NCBI GenBank assembly: GCA_030544235.1 | Contig: CM060467.1 | Coordinates: 1,360,001-1,424,000 of the forward strand | Direction of reading: 5' to 3' | Length of the DNA: 64,000 nucleotides | DNA from: Lepturacanthus savala | Lineage: Eukaryota; Chordata; Actinopteri; Scombriformes; Trichiuridae | In this document: positions 59,701 through 64,000 of the stretch, piece by piece | Position numbering within the stretch: the stretch's first letter is position 1 | How the letters are laid out: each line of letters begins with the position of its first letter | Notes under the pieces: generated by a model | Seen by the model: the letters and a program-made list of their open reading frames with translations, nothing else | Databases searched by the model: none | Told to the model about the DNA's origin: nothing | Made by a program: the position numbers and the translations under genes

Positions 59701-60466
59701 AATCAGAGCAAAGGGTGGCTATTTAGAAGAAACTAGAATATAAAACATGTTTTCAGTTATTTCACCTTTTTTTGTTAAGTACATAACACCATAAATATGT
59801 GTTCATTCATAGTTTTGATGCCTTCAGTGAGAATCTACAATAGAAATAGTCATGAAAATAAAGAAAACACATTGATGAGAAGGTGTGTGCTTTATATATA
59901 TATGAATGAAAAGTTATTGTGAATAGTGTATGTAATTCTTTCACATTCATTAATATAATAATGTATACATAATGGGTAACCATGTGCAATTTACTTATTA
60001 TTTTTTCCACTAATTCCATGTGCAATAATCTACTCATCTACCTCATACCATGTGCACTTTTACAATAACCAAGTAGCGATAATAGTGTGTACAGTCATTT
60101 ATTTAATTTTATTATTTTATTTTCTCTATGTTGATGTTGGTATTTAAGTTTTTATTTTTTTATATAATGCTCTTCTGTGTGTTTTTTAACAGTGCTTTAT
60201 GTGATGTGATGAAGCTTCAATTTCCATGAGTGAACCTCTCAACAAAGTCGTATCTAATCTAATAAGAGTCAGAGAAAGATAAATTTGACTGTTGTTTTTG
60301 GCAGGAATCCAGCTGCATCCGTCCAGCACTGTGGACATAAAGACAACCGACAGCTTGGCGTCTATTACTCTAAAGGCTGTACACAAAGAACATGAAGGCA
60401 CCTACAGCGCCCGGCTGACTACAAGGGACGGGGTCCAGGAACACAGCGCATTCGTCTATGTCAAAG
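33661..60466 (+). CDS. myom3: Myomesin-3, N-terminal part (9 coding exons; gene continues beyond the window)
   Basis: Exons 33661-33767, 43219-43323, 50231-50378, 51294-51451, 53068-53160, 53602-53690, 56022-56066, 59314-59454 and 60305-60466 join in phase into 349 codons with GT-AG introns. Residues 1 to about 75 are a charged, probably disordered head. About 75-140 are helical and basic (RNQQVLRTRVDKMALRRQ). About 141-235 form Ig domain 1 (IPLRSHTVWEG, CTVQG, PPPKVTWYKDG, LEIRRCSPEDAGEY). About 236-262 are a linker. About 263-349 form Ig domain 2 (LTLKC, DIRWFRDG, HEGTYSARL). Myomesins cross-link thick filaments at the sarcomere M-band, binding myosin with the N-terminal domains. The match is closer to MYOM3 than MYOM1/2 because of the short head and because il22ra1 lies upstream. 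Human MYOM3 is about 1,400 residues, so most of the protein is outside the window. Confidence 0.87.
34536..35420 (+). repeat. Left arm of a large inverted repeat in myom3 intron 2
   Basis: Nearly identical, in reverse complement, to 41450-42385. The stretch 34600-34850 appears identical base for base apart from about 5 extra bases in the other arm (GCTCAATGAC versus GCTCAGGTCAATGAC). It holds three copies of ATTCACATTATAT, about 250 bases of unique-looking DNA, and two 'GCTGCAAC' elements. This arm lacks about 50 bases present in the right arm near 35110. Confidence 0.85.
34855..35115 (+). repeat. 'GCTGCAAC' element copy within the left arm
   Basis: GATGCAACAATTAGTCGATT, core at about 34936, AGGTTGAATCTTCAGC and GACCAAGTAACTAATCGATT. 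Lacks the GATCTTTGG stretch. The matching copy in the right arm is at about 41790-42060. Confidence 0.75.
35225..35525 (+). repeat. 'GCTGCAAC' element copy
   Basis: Starts near GAGCAAATATTAGTCAATAA, core at about 35333, ends TTGTTAGTTACAGTCCTAGG near 35525. The right-arm counterpart is at about 41340-41635. Confidence 0.7.
35525..35715 (+). repeat. SINE/LINE-like retroposon tail
   Basis: TAGCATTGCTGCCTCACAGC, AAGGTTCTGGGTTCAGGTCT, CATGAATGTTAGGTTTAATT, then ACAGGGATCAATAAAGTAC: a common fish retroposon ending. Runs straight into a CA microsatellite. Confidence 0.6.
35721..35782. repeat. (CA)n microsatellite
   Basis: CA units broken by CATA and CATACATA interruptions. Confidence 0.9.
36870..37015 (+). 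repeat. Repeat shared with 63245-63455
   Basis: ACTACTACAAATGAGGTTTT, ACGTAATACGCATTTATTACC and AATAGACTTTTTATCATTCTGT closely match the copy near the window's right end. Class unknown. Confidence 0.5.
38429..38519. repeat. Long (GT)n microsatellite
   Basis: About 45 uninterrupted GT units, the longest simple repeat in the window, inside the inverted-repeat loop. Protein-like frames through it are artefacts. Confidence 0.95.
38709..39095. repeat. CACCCTATTAAAAT family, copy 2
   Basis: TTCATTCCATAGTGAAACTC (about 38719), ATTGATTCTAGAATCATGTT (about 38882), ending TTATTTTAATAGGGTG at 39095, the inverted form of the left terminus of copy 1. Confidence 0.6.
39170..39660 (+). pseudogene. L1-type LINE ORF2 C-terminal relic
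   Basis: Broken plus-strand frames read DLEKHDFFRYLQLRHYFD (about 39270-39323), LWREFTWKNNLRCFITP (about 39400-39450) and KKAITRKWLSNECPTVLDW (about 39591-39648), all recognisable ORF2 C-terminal motifs of fish L1-like elements. Stops and deletions separate them. Confidence 0.65.
39650..39860 (-). pseudogene. LINE reverse-transcriptase relic (minus strand)
   Basis: The minus strand reads GAPQGCVFLHTFITV, matching the PQGCVLSP block of LINE reverse transcriptases, and FLHTEDSTINEIASG where FADDTTVVG-like residues are expected. The catalytic Asp pair is lost. Likely a different LINE from the adjacent plus-strand relic. Confidence 0.55.
40583..40637. repeat. (GT)n microsatellite
   Basis: About 27 units. 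Confidence 0.9.
40915..41150 (-). repeat. 'GCTGCAAC' element copy
   Basis: TAGGGCTGCAAATAATTAATG at about 40918, TCGATTATTGAAATGG, AAGCTGCAGATTCAACCTAA, GATAGAACCAGAGAATTTGG. Right end truncated. A second fragment follows at about 41340. Confidence 0.7.
41450..42385 (-). repeat. Right arm of the large inverted repeat
   Basis: Reverse complement of 34536-35420, including the non-repeat middle. It retains a segment (GCAACCAGTAGCTCAGTTG on the minus strand, about 41745-41765) missing from the left arm. The arms are separated by about 6.0 kb. Confidence 0.85.
42722..43210. other. Intron 2 end, no repeat or exon recognised
   Basis: Low-repeat sequence before coding exon 2. A short plus-strand frame beginning at 42722 (MASNLWFVFFSLILAF...) looks like a signal peptide by chance composition but has no splice or homology support. 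Confidence 0.4.
43219..43323 (+). CDS. myom3: myom3 coding exon 2
   Basis: Acceptor CTCTGATAG, donor CATG|GTGAGA. Residues 36-70, SDEEASYSDFYPIIPGDLMS and a short helix-like VKEILNMENV. Preceded by a 9.4-kb intron holding the inverted repeat. The acidic Ser/Asp start matches the SSEEEH-type region of human MYOM3. Confidence 0.82.
43540..43815 (-). repeat. 'GCTGCAAC' element copy
   Basis: TAATGACTATTTTATTAGTC, ATTAATCGATTAGTCATACA, core GAAGCTGGAACCAGAG at about 43718, ATTGATTAATCGATTATC. Near full length in intron 3. Confidence 0.72.
44130..44435 (-). repeat. 'GCTGCAAC' element copy
   Basis: TTCAATTAGTTGTTCGGTTT, TCCACAACCCAAAAATCATC, GAGCTGGAACCAGAG at about 44310, ending AATCGATTAATCATTGCAGC at about 44432. 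Confidence 0.72.
45375..45968. mobile_element. hAT-like non-autonomous element with 8-bp target-site duplication
   Basis: Starts CAGTGGTTCTCAAAC and ends TTTGAGAAGCACTG, an inverted terminal repeat. Flanked by CTTTAATT (45367-45374) and CTTTAACT (45969-45976), a 7-of-8 match. CAGTGGTTCTCAAA ends are typical of the hAT-Charlie group. Interior is AT-rich and non-coding. Confidence 0.8.
46050..47230. other. Low-repeat island in myom3 intron 3
   Basis: About 1.2 kb of balanced composition between hAT-like copies, without recognisable repeats or exons (for example GACCCGTCCTCTACGTGCCT, GTTTGTCTCGGTAGGAGGGG). Candidate regulatory DNA; conservation not testable here. Confidence 0.27.
48546..49085. 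mobile_element. hAT-like non-autonomous element with perfect 8-bp target-site duplication
   Basis: Left end CAGTGGTTCTCAAAC, right end CTTTGAGAACCAGGG. Perfect flanking ATTTAAGG at 48538-48545 and 49086-49093. GGGGTCCCCGGACCCC lies near the right end. 540 bp, no transposase. Confidence 0.88.
49386..49439. repeat. (CA)n microsatellite
   Basis: About 27 units. Confidence 0.9.
49745..50011 (-). repeat. Complete 'GCTGCAAC' element, best reference copy
   Basis: Left end TAGGGCTGCAACTAATGAC, right end AATTATTGCAGCTCTA. Outermost bases form an inverted pair bounded by TA on both sides, which would suit a TA target. 267 bp with the full core. GAACCAG is doubled at about 49909-49922. Confidence 0.78.
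50231..50378 (+). CDS. myom3: myom3 coding exon 3 (helical segment)
   Basis: Acceptor GTTGCTCCAG, donor CAG|GTAGAA. Residues 71-120 with HRHKWTMFGNEAEKVEVDV and a basic helix, matching the conserved segment before the first Ig domain of myomesins. Leaves in phase 0. Confidence 0.85.
50712..50772. repeat. (GT)n(AT)n compound microsatellite
   Basis: About 8 GT units then about 22 AT units, in the 0.9-kb intron 4 (coding exon 3 to 4). Confidence 0.9.
51294..51451 (+). CDS. myom3: myom3 coding exon 4 (Ig1, first half)
   Basis: Acceptor GTGCTTCAG, donor CATG|GTGAGA. Residues 121-172: end of the helix (AEKKASEHLKYLERLSQ) and Ig strands A-C with Cys161 and the VTW tryptophan codon split across the intron. 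Confidence 0.88.
51612..52156. mobile_element. hAT-like element without visible target-site duplication
   Basis: Left end CAGTGGTTCTCAAAGCGGGG, right end AAAGTTTGAGAACCACTG, a good inverted repeat. The 8-base flanks (TTTGACAG and CTTTAATG) do not match. 545 bp, non-coding, within intron 5 of myom3. Confidence 0.75.
53068..53160 (+). CDS. myom3: myom3 coding exon 5 (Ig1, middle)
   Basis: Acceptor TTACTTCAG, donor GAAG|GTGGGT. Residues 173-203, YKDGVPLRMSDQPWNYGLQQ through LEIRR. Phase 2 at both ends. Confidence 0.87.
53602..53690 (+). CDS. myom3: myom3 coding exon 6 (Ig1, end)
   Basis: Weak acceptor CATCTTAACTAG, donor AACT|GTGAGT. Residues 204-233 carry the Ig DxGxY signature (CSPEDAGEYKVVAKS). 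The usual second Ig cysteine after the tyrosine is valine, as in human MYOM3. Confidence 0.87.
54345..54800. repeat. Tol2/Ac-type hAT-related repeat fragment
   Basis: GTACTTAAGTAAAAATGTGA, ATATTCCCATTTTATGCTAC, ACTTTCTAGTCCACTAGATG, and at the other end TTTTTACTTAAGTAAAAACT match the TACTTAAGTA-rich repeats common in fish. Exact termini not found. Confidence 0.45.
56022..56066 (+). CDS. myom3: myom3 coding exon 7 (45-nt linker exon)
   Basis: Acceptor CCTGTGATTCAG, donor TCTG|GTAAGT. Codes for SYQGAVAGSDSSQTS, the Ig1-Ig2 linker, aligning with the VRTYLGKDAG region of human MYOM3. Phase 1 on both sides, so it could be skipped without a frameshift. Confidence 0.78.
56791..56971. mobile_element. 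Complete 181-bp Tc1/mariner-like MITE
   Basis: Left AGGTGCATCTCAAATAACTA, right TTACTTGAGATACACCT, inverted repeats of about 26 bases with a few mismatches. Related to the 5' fragment at 31886. No coding content. Located in the 3.2-kb intron before the Ig2 exons. Confidence 0.7.
57634..58060 (+). repeat. CACCCTATTAAAAT family, copy 3
   Basis: CACCCTATTAAAATTTAAG at 57634, GTGACTTCAGGCCAATTTCT, TTCATTCCATAGTGAAAGTC (about 57830), ATTGATTCTAGAAACATG (about 57970) and GAAGCAGTCGCCATCAT, in the same order as copy 1. Confidence 0.58.
58100..59000. other. Low-repeat intronic sequence upstream of Ig2
   Basis: About 0.9 kb without local repeat families or exon signals. Confidence 0.3.
59314..59454 (+). 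CDS. myom3: myom3 coding exon 8 (Ig2, first half)
   Basis: Acceptor CTTTTTCTCAG, donor GATG|GTAAAG. Residues 249-295: linker LEIEQEAQFGSGFPP, then WVKEGSSLTLKC with Cys277 and DIRWFRDG. Confidence 0.88.
59519..59897. mobile_element. Tc1-like deletion derivative with long inverted termini
   Basis: Left AGTTTGGACACACCTCATTC and GTTTTCTTTATTTTCATGAC. Right GTCATGAAAATAAAGAAAAC and ATGAGAAGGTGTGTGC. The matching ends of a common fish Tc1-type element, which carries AAGTTTGGACACACC at both ends. The right terminus is cut short at GTGTGTGCTTTATATATA. No transposase remains. In the 0.85-kb intron between the two Ig2 exons. Confidence 0.7.
60305..60466 (+). CDS. myom3: myom3 coding exon 9 (Ig2, second half)
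   Basis: Acceptor TTTTTGGCAG, donor AAAG|GTGAAG. Residues 296-349 with SLASITLKAVHKEHEGTYSA and a closing FVYVK strand. Last coding exon in the window; leaves in phase 1. Confidence 0.88.
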
Positions 60467-63400
60467 GTGAAGACCATCAAACTGCTGACATGTTATCACC
60501 CATTAGAATCCACAGATGACCATGATTTTCATGGAAATACTGAAACTATCTTTACTTCATTGAACGGACAAGTTACACAGACATCACCAGCAGGTGGCGC
60601 TTGTTTGAAAGTCCATTTACTGCAATGTTACCAAACGACAGAAAGTTCAATGTAATCCAGAAACCAGGGTTTATTCTGGATCATTACTAGAATTTAATCC
60701 TCAGTTCATGGTACCACACACTTAAACTCCAGGCCTATTTTTCAGTTTTCCTGCTATAAATGACAATAAATATGGAATATCTCTACAACCACAAAGGTTA
60801 TGGAGTTTAATTACAGATAGAAAATACTTTAGTGTTGTAGCTGAGCTTTTCACATGTGATTTATGATGTTACTCAATGCTGAACCTGGATTTTATCAGGT
60901 TAATGGGGGAGTGACACACCTGCCTTACTAGTTTTAACAATGTAGTAATAGAAGATGCTTCCTCCTGACCTTTTTAGTGGGTTTTAAAATGAAATTTTGA
61001 GGATAAGAAGTGTAAATATTTTCCTTGAACCTTACAAATATCAGTTTGACAAAACAACCTAAACACAAGGTCCACTTACAGGCTTTTTTTTCTTCATCCA
61101 TATGCATGTGTCAGTCGGTTGTTGTCATGTCATAGCAGCATATTCCAGTCGTTCTAGAACAGAAACAGGAGCTTTCAGTTAATCTCACCCACACATGAGA
61201 ACATTATCATGTACGTCAGATGGTGAAAACTGACCCAATATCATTAAAAATGGAAAAAAAAACTCCATTCACTAAAGACTGTGCTGATTGAAAGCCCTGA
61301 AAAAAGTAAGTGAGTTGACCTTTTGTTAAGAGCTTTTTGTCAAAGTGAAGGGTGAAAGCTGTGAATACCAAAACCCCATCCTGATATGATATAATACTGA
61401 GTTTATTTTAATCATGGGTACGCTTGCGTTACATTATTTAACAGGTAGAGGTGTTTTTTAGTATTTGTAGGAGCAGGTGTATGGAATCATCATTTATTCT
61501 CGATATAACTTGACTGAAACCTTCGCTCAAAACACAATTTGTATTCAGCAGATTTTTTTTTTTTATTTTGCTTTCATTTCCTGTCAGCAAACTGCCCTGA
61601 TACATACTGGGAAATTGCACCATCAATCAACCTGCTCTGCAATAGAGGACTTGTTAACTTTATTCAGTGAAACTATATATTCTTCACAGCAAGCTTTTTT
61701 TTGTGCGTCTCCTACATTTTTTGCAGCATGCAAATACACAATAGTATAACTTCCACCCGACTCATCAAGCATTTTAAATACATCTTGGCAGTTCTGCAAG
61801 AAAGGCTTGTGTTTCAATATAATATCAGTGCTTAGTCATGTATAGACTTCACCTAAACTGCCACACTTCTGTACTCTGAATAATTCATGTGTTCGGTTTG
61901 CATAAACCCCAAAAATATGTCCAAACACCCATTGCATACAGACATTTCTTCCAGTAATGCACCTTTAAAAACCTGGCAAAGGTCTCTCATTTATTAAGGA
62001 GCCTATTCTTTACAAGAGCTACTAATTAGTGAATCAGGGAACATCGCTACAGGTGGGATTTCTGTGTCTTTCCGTCGTATTTGCATTAGAAATATGAAGT
62101 AGAGAGGAGGAAAAAACAACAAATAATAAAACCGGAGGAGTGAGGATGCGGATTTAACACAGGAAAACGATGCACTTGATGTCGACTTGAGCCTTTTGTT
62201 GGAAGAAAACACATCTATTCCTAGCCTGAAGAAAGGCCACATCCTGTCACTTCAATCCGCTTAGCATAATTTGCTCGTTTCTTTTTTCCTGCTTCTCTCT
62301 GTCTCATCATGGCTGTGTTAATATCAAGGATCAAGGATATCTTTATTATCCCAGAGGGGCGATGGGTTTCTCAGCCGGCAGTAACCCAGTGTGTTTAGCA
62401 TTATGAGACAGGTAGTGTGTAATGAGCGTATATTACAGCTACAGCGTTTAATGTCCTTAAACGTCGTTTTGAAGATGAGGGTCAGCAGAGATCACGTCTG
62501 TAAAATGAGAACAAATTGAGCTTCCTCTCTCCAGTACTGTCAGCTCGGTGTCTGGAGAAGGTGGAGCAGCATCTCTTCATGAAAAGTTACTGCAAACACT
62601 GTACATCACGACTCCAGAGACATCAGACACTTTAATGGGAACGTTCAAATTAATATCAATAAATAACCTCCAGTTATTGCTGGTTAGCTTGAACATTAGT
62701 TTAGCAGGTCATTAAAATTACATAACGGGTTCCTGCAGTTTTTAAAAGCACTGAGCTTTTGAATTTGGAAATAATACCTTAAAAAGACTGAATTTAGTTA
62801 AGTGGGTCTTAAAATTAGTGCAGTATGGAACCTCTCTGTATCACATCATCCTCAAATGTTTCATTTGTCAACTATTATTTTGATCAAATAATGCAGCCTA
62901 AATAAAAACTGGTTATCTTGTCAGAAGTTACGTTCTAGAACCTTAATGTTGTGTCAATAATTTACCTCAAAGGAAACAGTGGCTCGTTATTGGATATTTT
63001 CTTGACGTTTGCTTTTGTCTGTGATTTTTGTCCATGTAAATAAAGAGTGTAGAATACATCATCATACTCTGATATACTAGAATATTATATTCCTTGTGAT
63101 TTTACATTTTACCAGAAAACAGCATCTCCACATTGACAATTACACGTTATTCACTGTGTTAGGGTCCGTGTTAAAGTTACCCTATGTTTCACTATGAATT
63201 AATTGATAAAATATGTTCACCAAAAATAAATAAAATCACTTTTCCCTAATCACCCAACTACTACAGGTAAGGTTGTAGAAAACCTATTGTAAATATTTTA
63301 TATGGATGTAGTATGCATTTAATACCTGGAAATATTTACTAAATAACAATAAATAGACTTTTTATCATTCTGTAGATGGCATCTTAATTACTACAGGTGA

Positions 63401-64000
63401 GATTCTAGTGGAAAAATATTTTATATGGATGTAGTATGCATTTAATACAAATATAACTGCCTTGAGGTCTGTGAAATAGGTATTAAGTTTTATATAAATG
63501 GTCTTAAAAAGATTTAACTTGAAGAAAGAAACCTGCCTGCACATAGAAACCAAAGGCAGCCAGGAACTACTTTCTTGTAAATTTCTTATGTAATGAAACT
63601 GCTTTTATTGGATTCTGCCTCTAATTTCTTTATTATAATATTTGGTAACCCTATTAAAAGAAGGAACATCTCATTCCTGGCTGTGGTATATTGTGATTAT
63701 ATCACTGCGAAGGGGGGAAATTTAATCACAAAGCATCGTAGCCAGTCGTGAGGTAATTGCTTAAACACAAGTTAATGTAGTGACTTTTCCTCCTGCCTTA
63801 GTCGTACCCTTTGAAATAATATTATGTTTGAGCTCAAGTGGGTTTACATGAGCTAGATTACCTCAAGTACTTCTATAATTACACTTCATCATCGACCTCT
63901 TATTTTTCCATTATTTTTCTTCCAATTACATCTCCTTTCCTCTTACCTCAACTTTTTTATTACATCTAATACATTCGGTCACACTTTCCTTTTGTCCACT
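60467..64000 (+). other. myom3: myom3 intron running off the window, no further exon found
   Basis: I looked for the first fibronectin III exon in the expected phase and found none; AG sites with good tracts (for example near 62533) open frames that do not resemble myomesin. Contents: the repeat shared with 6727-7255 (60722-60860), a short retroposon-like tail (ATCTTTATTATCCCAGAGGG, about 62338), the repeat shared with 36870 (63245-63455), and AT-rich sequence. Confidence 0.5.
63245..63455 (+). repeat. Repeat shared with 36870-37015, with internal duplication
   Basis: TTTTATATGGATGTAGTATG followed by CATTTAATAC occurs twice, at about 63297 and 63419, with ACTACAGGT(A/G)AG before each. Confidence 0.5.

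Noticed and set aside
62534..62650. Possible myom3 exon after CTCTCTCCAG
   Set aside because: In the required phase it reads VLSARCLEKVEQ..., not the fibronectin III start expected, and has no matching donor.

Overview
This is an AT-rich vertebrate nuclear DNA window. It carries spliced genes with GT-AG introns, many GT/CA and TA microsatellites, and a dense load of small DNA transposons (hAT-like, Tc1/mariner-like) with LINE and SINE remnants. The repeat types and the cytokine-receptor gene point to a ray-finned fish, probably a spiny-rayed teleost; the species is not identifiable by eye.

Two real genes lie head to tail on the + strand. (1) A class II cytokine receptor of 576 codons in seven coding exons (5824-14577). 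Its length, exon number, paired-cysteine ectodomain, single membrane segment and position beside a myomesin gene fit interleukin-22 receptor subunit alpha-1 (il22ra1, a teleost CRFB gene). (2) The 5' part of a myomesin, best called myom3: a probable non-coding first exon near 25.8-26.0 kb, then nine coding exons from 33661 to 60466 giving the first 349 codons (N-terminal tail, helical segment, two Ig domains). The fibronectin III and later Ig exons must lie beyond base 64000. In human, IFNLR1, IL22RA1 and MYOM3 follow each other on one strand, so il22ra1 then myom3 here is the ancestral order. The two genes do not share a pathway (cytokine signalling versus sarcomere M-band); the pairing is syntenic.

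Layout: 1-5.4 kb intergenic, with a BED-zinc-finger (hAT/ZBED-type) exon relic at 780-938 behind a CRE-containing promoter-like block, then repeats. 5.5-15.3 kb il22ra1. 15.3-25.5 kb intergenic, with LINE tails, a 1.1-kb DNA transposon with target-site duplication, a Tc1 relic, and two low-repeat islands that could be conserved non-coding sequence. 25.5-64 kb myom3, whose long first three introns hold most of the repeats, including two near-identical inverted arms of about 0.9 kb (34.5-35.4 and 41.45-42.4 kb) around about 6 kb.

The commonest repeat is a ~270-bp element with GGGCTGCAACTAAT-type ends and a core reading TTCTCTGGTTCCAGC; I count roughly 18 copies. No CRISPR array, operon, rRNA or convincing tRNA was seen. 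I found no clearly new biological system. The most unusual items are the inverted duplication, the frameshifted BED exon, the 81-bp in-frame intron of il22ra1 and several small transposon families.
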